Part shown: one piece after another, positions 1 through 8,988 of the stretch
How positions within the stretch are numbered: position 1 is the stretch's first letter
Layout of the letters: each line of letters starts with the position of its first letter
DNA from: Caballeronia terrestris
Lineage (GTDB): Bacteria > Pseudomonadota > Gammaproteobacteria > Burkholderiales > Burkholderiaceae
Length of the DNA: 64,000 nt
Assembly (NCBI RefSeq): GCF_001544515.1
Contig: NZ_FCOL02000027.1
Coordinates: 21,870 to 85,869, forward strand
Reading direction: 5' to 3'
Program-made: the position numbers and the translations under genes
Notes under the pieces: generated by a model
Seen by the model: only the letters and a program-made list of their open reading frames with translations
Told to the model about the DNA's origin: nothing
Databases searched by the model: none

Positions 1-1116
1 CGCGCTGACGTAGAACAGCGCCACGAGCGGCAACAGCGGCGCCCACAGCAACGAACGGCGGTAGTAGCGCAGCATCGGCGCATAGACAATGCACATCAGC
101 GCCCACGCGACGCATGCGGGCCACGCGCGGCCGCCGAGCCACAGGGCGAGCACCGGCGGCACGAGATAGATCAGCACCATCCCGGCAACGGTCCCCGCGA
201 GCAGCCACGACGAGTAGCGCAACTGCGTGAACGCCGTGCGCGCGATCATGTTCCAGATCTCGCGCCAGTCGTCATAGGGGCGCAGCGACTCGCTGCGCCC
301 GGCGAGATCGAGCCGGATCGGCCGGGCATCGCCGCGTCCGTCGCGATGCTTGAGACGCGCGGCGAGACTGCAATCGTCGATGAGTTCGCCCCGGATCGAT
401 TCGATGCCGCCCGCCTCTTCCAGCGCCGAGCGCCGCACCATCATGCAGCCGCCGGCGGCGCCCGCGGTCGGCTTCTTCACGTCGCCGACCCACGAGAACG
501 GATAGAGCTTGGCGAAGAAGAACACGAACGCGGGAATCAGCGCCTTCTCCCACAGCGAATCGCAACGCAGCCGCACCATCAGCGAGACGAGGTCGCGATC
601 CTCGAGAATCGCGCGCGCGACGAGTTGCGTCGCGGCATCGGCGGGATGGTGGATGTCGGCGTCGGTGAGCAGCAGGAAGTCGGCGGGAATGCCGAGCTTC
701 TCGATCGCGCCGATGCCTTGCGACTGCGCCCACACCTTGCCCGACCAGCCGGGCGGCAGCGGCTCGGCGGCGAGCACAGTCAGGCGGTCTTCGAGGCCGA
801 GCGCGCGCGCGGCGGACTGGGCGGCGTCGGCGGTGCCGTCGGTGCTGTGGTCGTCGACGACGACCACGCGGAACGATCCCGCGTAGTCCTGCTTCAGCAG
901 CGAGCCGACCGCCCGGCCGATCGCGTCGGCTTCGTTGCGCGCGGGCACGACGGCGACGAGCGCCGGCCACGCGCCGCGGCGCGCGATCTCGGCTTGACCG
1001 ACGGCGTGCAGGGTGGTGTCGGAGAGCGGCGCGGCGGGCTGCACGCGCCAGAAGCCGCCGCGCGCGAACACAAGCACGAGCCAGATGAGAAGCGAAAGCC
1101 AGGCGATCAATAACAT
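1..1116 (-). CDS. hpnB: Hopene-associated glycosyltransferase HpnB (3' end outside window)
   Basis: Family 2 glycosyltransferase of the hopanoid clusters, membrane-bound, thought to act on hopanoid head-group synthesis. The reading frame is open from an ATG at 1116 to the window edge, so the C-terminus is missing. The N-terminus is a membrane anchor (MLLIAWLSLLIWLVLVF). The GT-A signatures follow: VVPARNEADAIGRAV, a VVDDHSTDGT nucleotide-sugar loop and LLTDADIHH (DxD-like). Several hydrophobic segments occur in the last third. It diverges from ispH-hpnH, which agrees with a hopanoid role. The exact sugar donor cannot be read from sequence. Confidence 0.9.
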   Translation of the reverse strand, partial: MLLIAWLSLLIWLVLVFARGGFWRVQPAAPLSDTTLHAVGQAEIARRGAWPALVAVVPARNEADAIGRAVGSLLKQDYAGSFRVVVVDDHSTDGTADAAQSAARALGLEDRLTVLAAEPLPPGWSGKVWAQSQGIGAIEKLGIPADFLLLTDADIHHPADAATQLVARAILEDRDLVSLMVRLRCDSLWEKALIPAFVFFFAKLYPFSWVGDVKKPTAGAAGGCMMVRRSALEEAGGIESIRGELIDDCSLAARLKHRDGRGDARPIRLDLAGRSESLRPYDDWREIWNMIARTAFTQLRYSSWLLAGTVAGMVLIYLVPPVLALWLGGRAWPACVAWALMCIVYAPMLRYYRRSLLWAPLLPLVALFYVSA

Positions 1117-1500
1117 GATGGATGGGTCTTCGACTAAACGGGGTTGTACGGCGATTACGATTCGCGCGGACGGAGTTTGGACCGCCGCAACGCAGCAAAA
1201 GGGCCACTCCGGGCCGGAACGCCGCACAGTCTACCGGTTTATTGCACTTTTCCGCTTTGGAGGAAATTGTCTCAAACCCCGCTCTGCGGCCCGCCCAGCA
1301 CGCCCTTCCAAGCATCCTAAAAGCGAACGAGTTAGAATACGCGGTCAACTTCGACGCGAAGTTTGAACGATTCATTTCTTAATTACCGAACGTTTCCGTG
1401 AGTCCGTCAATCGCCCTACAAGTTGACGTGACGGACTCGACGGCCTGACGCGATGCGTCGGGTCCACTCGAAACCCGCGCCAGTCGGAGTTCGCCCGAAT
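1117..1500. other. Divergent hpnB/ispH intergenic region
   Basis: 384 bp between the divergent hpnB and ispH starts, expected to hold both promoters. The only clear structure seen is the inverted repeat at 1400-1438 listed separately. A TTAGAAT stretch near 1330 could be part of a -10 element. No small gene with a convincing codon pattern was found here. Confidence 0.5.
1400..1438 (+). promoter_or_regulatory. Inverted repeat in the ispH leader
   Basis: GAGTCCGTCA (1400-1409) is matched exactly by TGACGGACTC (1429-1438). An inner GTCAA/TTGAC pair (1406-1410, 1423-1427) lies in the same stretch. It ends 62 bp before the ispH ATG at 1501, so it could be a leader hairpin or a dimeric operator. 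There is no T-run, so a terminator is unlikely. Confidence 0.45.
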
Positions 1501-2463
1501 ATGCGTATCATCCTTGCTCAACCCCGCGGCTTTTGTGCGGGCGTAGTCCGCGCGATCGAAATCGTCGATCGCGCGCTCGAACGGCATGGCGCGCCCGTCT
1601 ACGTGCGCCATGAGATCGTTCACAACCGGCACGTCGTCGATAACTTGCGGAACAAGGGCGCACGTTTCGTCGAAGAACTCGACGAAGTGCCGCACGGCGC
1701 GGTCGCGATCTTCAGCGCGCACGGCGTCGCGCAGACGGTCGAGGCGGACGCCCAGGCGCGCGGACTCGACGTGCTCGATGCCACCTGCCCGCTCGTGACG
1801 AAGGTTCACGTGCAGGGGCGCCAGTATGTGTCGCAAGGGCGCACGCTGATTTTGATCGGCCACGCGGGGCATCCGGAAGTGGAAGGCACGATCGGCCAGA
1901 TTCCCGGCAAGGTCGTGCTCGTACAGAGCGAGGCCGAAGTCGCAACGCTCGAACTGCCGGTCGATACGCCCGTCGCGTACGTCACGCAAACCACGCTTTC
2001 CGTCGACGACACGCGCGGCATCATCGACGCGCTGCAGCGCCGCTTCACCGATATCGTCGGCCCCGATACGCGCGACATCTGCTACGCGACGCAAAACCGC
2101 CAGGCCGCCGTGCGCGAGCTGTCGACCCAGGTGCAAGTGCTGCTCGTCGTCGGCGCCACCAACAGTTCCAACTCGAATCGCTTGCGCGAGATCGGTGCCG
2201 AAAGCGGCGTGCCGAGCTACCTCGTCGCGGACGGCTCGGAAGTGAAGCCGGAGTGGTTTGCGAACGCGCAGACCGTCGGCATTACCGCGGGCGCATCGGC
2301 GCCCGAGGAAATGGTCAACCATGTCATCGACGCCCTGCGCGCGTTCGGCCACGTCGAAGTCTCGACGATGGACGGCCGCGAAGAGAAGGTCGAATTCAAA
2401 TTGCCCGCGAAGCTGACGCAACCGCTTGCCGCGGTCGATGCCACAGCCGCACGCCAAGAATAA
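1501..2463 (+). CDS. ispH: 4-hydroxy-3-methylbut-2-enyl diphosphate reductase IspH
   Basis: Last step of the MEP pathway: reductive dehydroxylation of HMBPP to IPP and DMAPP by a 4Fe-4S enzyme. The 320-residue product is of usual length and carries the three cluster cysteines: C12 (PRGFCAGV), C96 (DATCPLVT) and C194 (RDICYATQNR). The HNRHVVDNL and SAHGV stretches of the family are present. An in-frame start 48 bp upstream exists, but MRIILAQPRG at 1501 fits the family. The hpnH gene follows after 11 bp, so this is probably the hopanoid-linked ispH paralogue feeding isoprenoid precursors to squalene. A housekeeping copy elsewhere is expected but cannot be seen. Confidence 0.95.
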   Translation: MRIILAQPRGFCAGVVRAIEIVDRALERHGAPVYVRHEIVHNRHVVDNLRNKGARFVEELDEVPHGAVAIFSAHGVAQTVEADAQARGLDVLDATCPLVTKVHVQGRQYVSQGRTLILIGHAGHPEVEGTIGQIPGKVVLVQSEAEVATLELPVDTPVAYVTQTTLSVDDTRGIIDALQRRFTDIVGPDTRDICYATQNRQAAVRELSTQVQVLLVVGATNSSNSNRLREIGAESGVPSYLVADGSEVKPEWFANAQTVGITAGASAPEEMVNHVIDALRAFGHVEVSTMDGREEKVEFKLPAKLTQPLAAVDATAARQE

Positions 2464-2474
2464 GGAGCACGCAC

Positions 2475-3632
2475 TTGTCTATTCCGATGCTGCAAAAAGT
2501 CCGGGTTGGCGCGTATATCGCGCGCCAGCATTTCACGCGCAACAAGCGTTATCCGCTCGCACTGATGCTGGAGCCGCTGTTCCGCTGCAATCTCGCCTGC
2601 AACGGCTGCGGCAAGATCGACTATCCGGATCCGATCCTTAACCAGCGTCTGTCGCTGGAGGAATGCTTAGGCGCCGTCGATGAATGCGGCGCGCCGGTCG
2701 TCTCGATCGCGGGCGGCGAGCCCTTGCTGCACAAGGAAATGCCGCAGGTCGTGAAGGGCATCATCGCGCGCAAGAAGTTCGTGTATCTCTGCACGAACGC
2801 GCTGCTGATGGAAAAGAAGATGGACGACTACGAGCCGAGCCCATACTTCGTGTGGTCCGTCCACCTCGACGGCGACCAGGCGACGCACGACCATTCGGTC
2901 TCGCAGGAAGGCGTCTACGACAAGGCGGTGAAAGCGATTAAGGAAGCGAAGCGCCGCGGTTTCCGCGTGAACATCAACTGCACGCTCTTCAACGATGCGA
3001 ATCCGGAGCGCGTCGCCGCGTTCTTCGACACGCTCGGGCCGATGGGCGTCGATGGCATCACGGTGTCGCCGGGCTACGCGTACGAACGTGCGCCGGACCA
3101 GCAGCACTTCCTGAACCGCGACAAGACCAAGACGCTGTTCCGCGAAATCTTCAAGCGCGGCAACAACGGCAAGAACTGGTCGTTCAGCCAGTCTGCGATG
3201 TTCCTCGATTTCCTGGCCGGCAACCAGACGTACCAATGCACGCCGTGGGGCAACCCGGCGCGCACAGTGTTCGGCTGGCAGCGTCCGTGCTACCTGCTCG
3301 GCGAAGGGTATGCGAAGACCTTCAAGGAACTGATGGAAACCACCGACTGGGATAAGTACGGCACGGGCAACTATGAGAAGTGCGCCGACTGCATGGTGCA
3401 CAGCGGCTTCGAAGCGACGGCGGTGATGGATACCGTCGCGCATCCGCTGAAGGCGCTGGGCGTGTCGATGCGCGGCCCGCGCACGGAAGGCGCGTACGCG
3501 AAGGACCTGCCGATCGACAAGCAGCGTCCGGCGGAATATGTGTTCTCGAAGCACGTCGAGATCAAGCTGGAAGAGATCGGCCGCGCGAAGAACAACAAGG
3601 GCGCCAAGCCGACGGCTGCGGCCGCGCACTGA
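2475..3632 (+). CDS. hpnH: Adenosyl-hopane synthase HpnH (radical SAM)
   Basis: Radical-SAM enzyme that joins a 5'-deoxyadenosyl group to diploptene, the first step to extended (C35) hopanoids. The 385-residue product has the cluster motif CNLACNGC (C38, C42, C45) and a GGEP-type SAM-binding stretch (VSIAGGEPLL). A C-terminal Cys pair (KCADC) is also present. The start is taken as TTG at 2475 because AAGGAG sits at 2462-2467 with ideal spacing and the resulting MSIPMLQKV matches family N-termini; the ATG at 2487 is too far from this ribosome site. It is in an operon with ispH. Confidence 0.95.
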   Translation: MSIPMLQKVRVGAYIARQHFTRNKRYPLALMLEPLFRCNLACNGCGKIDYPDPILNQRLSLEECLGAVDECGAPVVSIAGGEPLLHKEMPQVVKGIIARKKFVYLCTNALLMEKKMDDYEPSPYFVWSVHLDGDQATHDHSVSQEGVYDKAVKAIKEAKRRGFRVNINCTLFNDANPERVAAFFDTLGPMGVDGITVSPGYAYERAPDQQHFLNRDKTKTLFREIFKRGNNGKNWSFSQSAMFLDFLAGNQTYQCTPWGNPARTVFGWQRPCYLLGEGYAKTFKELMETTDWDKYGTGNYEKCADCMVHSGFEATAVMDTVAHPLKALGVSMRGPRTEGAYAKDLPIDKQRPAEYVFSKHVEIKLEEIGRAKNNKGAKPTAAAAH

Positions 3633-3650
3633 ACGGCATCTGATTGGTGG

Positions 3651-3700
3651 CGGGCAGGTGATGTCGCTCAGCGGGCGATACATCTGCCCGTTTGCTTTTT
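3651..3700 (+). terminator. Rho-independent terminator after hpnH
   Basis: A stem formed by CGGGCAG..ATGT (3651-3664) and ACATCTGCCCG (3680-3690), followed by TTTGCTTTTT. It lies 19 bp after the hpnH stop and would end the ispH-hpnH transcript. Confidence 0.6.
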
Positions 3701-3803
3701 GGCTCGTCGGATTTCGTGCTTTTTTGTCGATGCGCAGGGTTGGCGCGCATCGACCGTCGTACGATTCGCGGCTCTTCGACAGGACGCGCAGGAAGTCTTA
3801 CTC

Positions 3804-4055
3804 ATGGCTCAATTCAACGTACTCATCAATCTCGGCAAAGCCGATCTCGACGACTATTCGCTGCTCGGCAGGACGTTGCGCAAGCTCGGCTTCAGCGAGA
3901 CGAAGGCGGCGCAGGTCGGCGGGGATTTTCGCTTGCTGCCGGCGAGTTACCGGTATTCGAGCGAGGTCGAAGATATGACAGCGGTGAGGGATAAGGCGCT
4001 GCGGTCGGCGAAGAGTGTGTCGTCGACGGCGGTGGTGCTGGTTTCGGAGGTTTGA
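3804..4055 (+). CDS. Conserved small protein of unknown function (83 aa)
   Basis: Starts MAQFNVLINLGKADLDDYS and is predicted soluble, with no signal peptide or membrane segment. The frame shows the GC-rich third positions typical of genuine genes here. It follows the hpnH terminator and so probably has its own promoter. Upstream in-frame codons allow a longer start at 3699, but that N-terminus reads like non-coding sequence. No function is recognised. Confidence 0.65.
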   Translation: MAQFNVLINLGKADLDDYSLLGRTLRKLGFSETKAAQVGGDFRLLPASYRYSSEVEDMTAVRDKALRSAKSVSSTAVVLVSEV

Positions 4056-4374
4056 GGGCGGTTCTGCGCGGCTTCTTGATGCGCATAAAGCGTTACGGAA
4101 AGTTCACGCGTCGCTGGAGGCTTCCCAATCTTCCTCGGCTACCGGTTCCGTCGGTTTTCCGTAACGAATGCCGAGCCGCGTAGCAGGCTCAACTGATCTC
4201 CATGAGCAAGTTTCGCGGGTTCGAACAAGTCGGCCGCGCGCTCAATTGGCAAGTCACTTTTCTGTTGCATCCTCAAATTCTCTACACAATCTGTCGGGCA
4301 ACCGGCCCGATTCAAAAAAAGCGCGACAGCCTCCGCCATCGCGCTTTTTTCACGCCTAAGAAGGCCCTAAGCCC
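4056..4374. other. Intergenic region between convergent genes
   Basis: 319 bp between the small protein (+) and ybdD (-). It holds a spaced 10-bp inverted repeat, CGTTACGGAA (4091-4100) and TTCCGTAACG (4157-4166), and the terminator at 4314-4350. No credible coding frame was seen. Confidence 0.5.
4314..4350. terminator. Bidirectional terminator
   Basis: AAAAAAAGCGCGA (4314-4326) pairs with TCGCGCTTTTTT (4339-4350) around a 12-nt loop. A-tract and T-tract on the two sides make it work in both directions, fitting its place between convergent genes. Confidence 0.85.
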
Positions 4375-4569
4375 TCAACAACACTTCCCCGCCCCCGACC
4401 CATACCTCGCTTCCTGCCGTTCGCGGAAAAATTCCTCATACGTCATCACATGCCGGTCGGGGTGCGTCGCCTGCATGTGCGACACGTAATTATCGTAGTC
4501 GGGCAGGCCGACCATCAGGCGCATCGCCTGCCCGAGATACCGTCCGGCTTGCCGAAGATCGGTGAACAT
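4375..4569 (-). CDS. ybdD: YbdD/YjiX family small protein
   Basis: A 64-residue protein starting MFTDLRQAGRYLGQAMRLM, with the family's GLPDYDNYV and HPDRHVMTYEEFF stretches and a Cys-Cys end. The start at 4569 is preceded by GGAGGAC at good spacing; an ATG further upstream is less likely. It follows cstA by 75 bp on the same strand. In enterobacteria the YbdD/YjiX proteins partner with CstA/BtsT pyruvate transporters, so this is probably an accessory subunit of the CstA encoded just upstream. Confidence 0.9.
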   Translation of the reverse strand: MFTDLRQAGRYLGQAMRLMVGLPDYDNYVSHMQATHPDRHVMTYEEFFRERQEARYGSGAGKCC

Positions 4570-4644
4570 GATGTCCTCCAGTTGCTCGCACCGGAGCCGC
4601 AACCAGGTTAAAACCCGTCACGGCCCCAGCCGATGGTCAATGCA

Positions 4645-6735
4645 TCAATGCCCCGAGCGAATCGCCGCGCCCGTCGGCGTACCGACCGGCATGGCTTCGA
4701 ACGGCGTTTCGCGCACGGTCGGACGCGTTTCGCGACGGGCGCGAATCACAGCCAGCACGCCATAGATCACGATACTCACGACGACGAAGATGAACAACCC
4801 CGCCAGCGCGGCATCGATATAGTCGTTGAAAATGACGCGGTCCATCTGTTCCAGCGACTTCGCCGGCGCCACGATCTTGCCCGCATCGCGCGCCTGGCTC
4901 AGCACCGACGCATGCGACAGGAAGCCGATCTTCGGGTTCGAGTGGAAAATCTTCTGCCAGCCCGCCGTCATCGTGCAGATCAGGAGCCACACGGTCGGCA
5001 CGGCCGTCACCCAGGCGTAGCGTTCGCGCTTCATCTTGAACAGCACGACCGTGCCGAGCGTCAGCGCGATCCCCGCCAGCATCTGGTTCGAGATACCAAA
5101 GAGCGGCCAGAGCGTATTGATGCCGCCGAGCGGATCGACCACGCCCTGATACAGGAAGTAGCCCCAGGCCGCCACGCACAGCGCCGTCGCGATCAAATTC
5201 GCCGGCAGCGAATCCGTGCGACGCAGCGCCGGCGCGAACGTGCCAAGCAAATCCTGCAGCATGAAACGTCCGGCGCGCGTACCCGCATCGACCGCCGTCA
5301 GGATGAAGAGCGCCTCGAAGAGAATCGCGAAGTGGTACCAGAACGCCATCATCGCCGGGCCGCCGATCACCTGATGCAGAATCTGCGCCATGCCCACGGC
5401 CAGCGTCGGCGCGCCGCCCGCCCGCGCGACGATCGTCGTCTCGCCGACCGCTTTGGCCGTCGACGTCAGCATGTCGGGCGTGAGCAGGAAGCCCCAGCTC
5501 GACACCGTCTGCGCGACCGCTTCAGGCGTCGTGCCGAGCACGGCGGCCGGGCTGTTCATCGCGAAATAGACGCCCGGCTCGATCACCGAGGCGGCCACTA
5601 GCGCCATGATCGCGACGAACGATTCCATCAGCATTGCGCCATAGCCGATGAAGCGCATGTTGGCTTCGTTGTCGATCAGCTTGGGCGTCGTGCCCGACGA
5701 GATCAGCGCGTGAAAGCCCGACACCGCACCGCACGCGATCGTGATGAACAGGAACGGGAAGAGGCTGCCCGCCCAGACCGGGCCGCTGCCGTCGATGAAC
5801 TTCGTGAACTGCGGCATCTTCAGCTCGGGCGCGACGATCAGGATGCCGATCGCGAGGCCCATGATCGTGCCGATCTTCAGGAACGTCGACAGATAATCGC
5901 GCGGCGCGAGCAGCAGCCACACCGGCAGCACCGAAGCGATGAAGCCGTAGCCGATCAGGATCCACGTGAGCTGCGTGCCGGTGAACGTGAAGTAGGGCGC
6001 GAGGGTCGCCGATTCGGCCACATGCTGGCCGTACACGATCGCGAGCATCAGGCCGATGAAGCCGATCACCGACACCTCGCCGATCTTGCCCGGCCGGATG
6101 TAGCGCGTGTAGATGCCCATGAAGATCGCGACCGGAATCGTCGCGCCGACGGTGAACGTGCCCCACGGCGAGCCGGTCAGCGCCTTCACGACGATCAGCG
6201 CGAGCACCGCGAGAATGATCACCATGATCAGGAACGCGCCGAACAGCGCGATCACGCCCGGCACGAGGCCGAGTTCCATCTTGACGAGGTCGCCGAGCGA
6301 GCGGCCGTCGCGGCGCGTCGAGATGAAGAGCACCACGAAGTCCTGCACCGCGCCCGCGAACACGACGCCCGCGAGAATCCACAGCATGCCGGGCGTGTAG
6401 CCCATTTGCGCGGCGAGCACCGGGCCGACGAGCGGACCCGCGCCCGCGATCGCTGCGAAATGGTGGCCGAACAGCACGTACTTGTTGGTCGGGACGTAGT
6501 CGAGGCCGTCGTTGTGACGTACGGCCGGCGTGGCGCGCAGGCCGTCGAGCTGAAGCACCTTGCTCGCGATGAAGCGTGAATAGAAGCGGTACGCGATCAA
6601 ATACACGCAAACCGCGGCGATGACGACCCAAAGCGCGCTGATGCGCTCTCCATGCGCGAGTGCAATTGTTCCGAATGCGAACGCGCCGAGTAGCGCGACC
6701 GCGATCCAGACCAGGAATCCGGAAGCCCGATTCAT
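4645..6735 (-). CDS. cstA: Carbon starvation protein A (pyruvate/peptide transporter)
   Basis: A 696-residue polytopic inner-membrane protein of the CstA family, which takes up pyruvate (and, in older literature, peptides) on carbon limitation. Family stretches include VRHNDGLDYVPTNKYVLFGH near residue 75, FAAIAGAGPLVGPVLAAQMG near residue 95 and ISSGTTPKL near residue 350. At least 15 hydrophobic segments can be counted. A clear AGGAGACACC precedes the ATG at 6735. It forms an operon with ybdD and diverges from a two-component system, whose likely target it is. Confidence 0.95.
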   Translation of the reverse strand: MNRASGFLVWIAVALLGAFAFGTIALAHGERISALWVVIAAVCVYLIAYRFYSRFIASKVLQLDGLRATPAVRHNDGLDYVPTNKYVLFGHHFAAIAGAGPLVGPVLAAQMGYTPGMLWILAGVVFAGAVQDFVVLFISTRRDGRSLGDLVKMELGLVPGVIALFGAFLIMVIILAVLALIVVKALTGSPWGTFTVGATIPVAIFMGIYTRYIRPGKIGEVSVIGFIGLMLAIVYGQHVAESATLAPYFTFTGTQLTWILIGYGFIASVLPVWLLLAPRDYLSTFLKIGTIMGLAIGILIVAPELKMPQFTKFIDGSGPVWAGSLFPFLFITIACGAVSGFHALISSGTTPKLIDNEANMRFIGYGAMLMESFVAIMALVAASVIEPGVYFAMNSPAAVLGTTPEAVAQTVSSWGFLLTPDMLTSTAKAVGETTIVARAGGAPTLAVGMAQILHQVIGGPAMMAFWYHFAILFEALFILTAVDAGTRAGRFMLQDLLGTFAPALRRTDSLPANLIATALCVAAWGYFLYQGVVDPLGGINTLWPLFGISNQMLAGIALTLGTVVLFKMKRERYAWVTAVPTVWLLICTMTAGWQKIFHSNPKIGFLSHASVLSQARDAGKIVAPAKSLEQMDRVIFNDYIDAALAGLFIFVVVSIVIYGVLAVIRARRETRPTVRETPFEAMPVGTPTGAAIRSGH

Positions 6736-6860
6736 GGTGTCTCCTGTCTTTTAGTTTGAAATACCCGCCGCGGTCTGATTGACAAAAGCGGGAGCATGGC
6801 GTCAAGGACGCTATGGGCGTGTAGTATTCGCCTTCGCCGCAGGCCTTACAAGCGGACAAC

Positions 6861-6889
6861 TACGTAACCGCTCTACGTAGAATTACGTA
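6861..6889. promoter_or_regulatory. Cluster of three TACGTA motifs between cstA and the sensor kinase
   Basis: TACGTA occurs at 6861, 6874 and 6884. The first and third extend as a direct repeat TACGTAACC, and the middle one lies in the palindrome CTACGTAG. The spacing of 13 and 10 bp is near one helical turn. This fits a site for a NarL/LuxR-type regulator, such as the one encoded at 8335, acting on the divergent cstA and kinase promoters. The assignment is inferred. Confidence 0.5.
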
Positions 6890-6908
6890 ACCACCGCCTT
6901 TTGCCGTC

Positions 6909-8345
6909 ATGAAGTTCGACATGAATCTCAAAGCGAAGATTTTCTTGCTGGCGATCGTGCCGTTCGCCGTCGCGATCGGCGGGATCGAATACGGGGTTCA
7001 CCAGCAGGCGACCACGCTCGCCGAATCGCAGCACGCGACGACGCAGGCCGCGTACCTCTCAAGCAAGGAAATCGAGCTGCGGCATTACGTCGAACTGGCG
7101 CAGAGCACGGTCGCGCCGTACTACGACGCCCCCACCGGCACCCCCGACGAAGAAGAAGCGCGCAAGAAGCAGGCGCTCGATGCGCTGCAGCGTCTCGACT
7201 TCGGCGCGGACGGCTATTTTTTCGTCTACACGATGCACGGCACGTCGTTGATGCATCCGCGCCAGCCGGATCTCGTCGGCCGCGACCTGTGGCTGATGCG
7301 CGACCCCGCCGGCGCGCTGACCCTCCAGAAGCTGATCACCGAGGCGTCGCGCGGCGGCGGCTACGTGCGCTACGTGTGGCGGCGTCCGTCGACGGGCAAG
7401 CTCGCGCCGAAGCTCGGCTACGTCGTGCCGCTGCCGCGCTGGGGCTGGATGATCGGCACCGGTATTTATATGGAGGATGTCGAGACGACGCTCGCGCGCA
7501 TCGACGCGCAAGCGCACGCGAACATCGATCGCACGATGGCGTGGATCGGCGCGATCGCGCTGGCGGCGCTCGGCGTGATCGCCGTGTGCACGGCCGTGCT
7601 GAACATCAGCGAGCATCGCAGTTCCGACGCCAAGCTGAAGCGCCTCGCGCGGCAGGTCGTCGATTCGCAGGAGCAGGAACGCGCGCGCCTCTCGCGCGAA
7701 CTGCACGACGGCATCAGCCAGATGCTGGTTTCCGTGAAATTGCTGCTGGAATCGGCGCTTGCACGCTTCGAGCGCGCCGAAACGCGCGAACCCGCCGCCG
7801 AAGCCGCGCTTGCCACCGGGCTCGGGCGCCTCGCCGGCACGCTGCGCGAAGTGCGCCGCATCTCGCATGCGCTGCGCCCCGCGATGCTCGACGACCTCGG
7901 GCTCGCCGCCGCGCTCGACCAACTCGCGCGCGAGCTGAGCGAACAGGGCGTGCTCGACGTACGCTTCGAATCGGTGACGAAAGACGCGCCGCCGGGCTTG
8001 CGCGCGGCGCTCCCCGATCCGGTCAACACCGTGCTTTTTCGCATCGCGCAGGAAGCGCTGACCAACATCGTCCGCCACTCGAAGGCGACGCGCGCCGCGC
8101 TCACGCTCGAGCTCGCGCCGCACGCCGTTTCGCTCACGATCGCGGACAATGGCGAAGGCTTCGACGTGAGCGCCGCGCTCGCCGATCCGAAGAGCGGCGT
8201 CGGCCTGCGCAACATGCGCGAGCGGCTCGACGGGCTCGGCGCGACGCTCCAGATCGTGTCGCAGGTCGGGCGCACGGTGGTCGCCGCCACGGTGCCGCTG
8301 CCGCTCGCCGCCCCCACCCTGCAAGGACTGACCGATGACTTCTGA
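6909..8345 (+). CDS. Cache-domain sensor histidine kinase (NarL-partner class)
   Basis: A 478-residue kinase. A first membrane segment (about residues 9-29) is followed by a periplasmic Cache-type domain (about 40-205, with DGYFFVYTMHGTSLMHP and WGWMIGTGIYMEDVE). A second membrane segment lies at about 213-235. The HisKA_3 phosphorylation helix carries SRELHDGISQM, and the HATPase_c domain has an N-box EALTNIVRHS and G-box DNGEGFD/GVGLRNMRERL. It overlaps the response regulator gene by 11 bp and diverges from cstA. A carboxylate ligand such as pyruvate or acetate is plausible for this domain type next to cstA, but that is inference. Confidence 0.9.
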   Translation: MKFDMNLKAKIFLLAIVPFAVAIGGIEYGVHQQATTLAESQHATTQAAYLSSKEIELRHYVELAQSTVAPYYDAPTGTPDEEEARKKQALDALQRLDFGADGYFFVYTMHGTSLMHPRQPDLVGRDLWLMRDPAGALTLQKLITEASRGGGYVRYVWRRPSTGKLAPKLGYVVPLPRWGWMIGTGIYMEDVETTLARIDAQAHANIDRTMAWIGAIALAALGVIAVCTAVLNISEHRSSDAKLKRLARQVVDSQEQERARLSRELHDGISQMLVSVKLLLESALARFERAETREPAAEAALATGLGRLAGTLREVRRISHALRPAMLDDLGLAAALDQLARELSEQGVLDVRFESVTKDAPPGLRAALPDPVNTVLFRIAQEALTNIVRHSKATRAALTLELAPHAVSLTIADNGEGFDVSAALADPKSGVGLRNMRERLDGLGATLQIVSQVGRTVVAATVPLPLAAPTLQGLTDDF

Positions 8346-8973
8346 ACCCGCGCGACTCGTCCTGATCGACGACCACCCGCTCGTGCGCGACGGCCTGCGC
8401 GCCCGGCTGGACGCCGCGCCGCACCTGCGCGTGATCGGCGAGGCGGGCAACGCGGCCGAAGCGCTCGCGCTCGCCGCCGACGAAGCCAATCCGCCCGACC
8501 TCGCGCTGATGGACGTCGGCATGTCGGGGATGAGCGGCATCGAGCTGGCCGCGCTCTTTCACGAGCGTTTTCCGGGGATTCGCGTGCTGATGCTGTCGAT
8601 GCACGACAACATCGAATATGTCGCGCAGGCCGTGCGGGCGGGCGCGAGCGGCTATGTGCTGAAGGATTCGCCGGCGACGGAAATCATCCACGCGATCGAC
8701 GCGGTGCTCGCCGGCAAGACTTTTTTCAGCGCGGGACTGGCGATGCGGATGATCCAGGCGCAATCGATGCAGACGCCGTTGGAACGCCTGACACCGCGTG
8801 AGCGCGACATTCTGGACGCGCTCGCGCTCGGGCTGTCGAGCAAGCAGATTGCGCTGCAGCATGGGTTGTCGGTGCGCACGGTGGAAACGCACCGATTGAA
8901 TCTGAAGCGGAAACTCGATATCGACGGTCAGGCCGAGCTGATCAAGTACGCGGTGGAGCACCGCCGCACCTGA
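8335..8973 (+). CDS. NarL/FixJ-family response regulator
   Basis: A 212-residue regulator. The receiver domain shows LIDDHPLVRDGLRARL and the phosphorylation site in LALMDVGMSGMSG (Asp near residue 59), with a conserved Lys in VLKDSPA. The LuxR-type helix-turn-helix is LTPRERDILDALALGLSSKQ and the following recognition helix with VRTVETHR. Its start lies inside the end of the kinase gene (11-bp overlap), so the two are translationally coupled. The probable target is the TACGTA cluster at 6861-6889. Confidence 0.93.
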   Translation: MTSEPARLVLIDDHPLVRDGLRARLDAAPHLRVIGEAGNAAEALALAADEANPPDLALMDVGMSGMSGIELAALFHERFPGIRVLMLSMHDNIEYVAQAVRAGASGYVLKDSPATEIIHAIDAVLAGKTFFSAGLAMRMIQAQSMQTPLERLTPRERDILDALALGLSSKQIALQHGLSVRTVETHRLNLKRKLDIDGQAELIKYAVEHRRT

Positions 8974-8988
8974 CCGTCGCAGAAGGGA

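Noticed and set aside
272..1375. Long open minus-strand frame covering the hpnB region
   Set aside because: Its translation is Arg/Ala-rich and lacks motifs; the real hpnB frame, open from 1116 to the window edge, has clear GT2 motifs. High GC makes such shadow frames common throughout the window.
4214..4226. GGGTTCGAAC, resembling a tRNA T-loop
   Set aside because: No T-stem pairing, acceptor stem or anticodon arm can be built around it.
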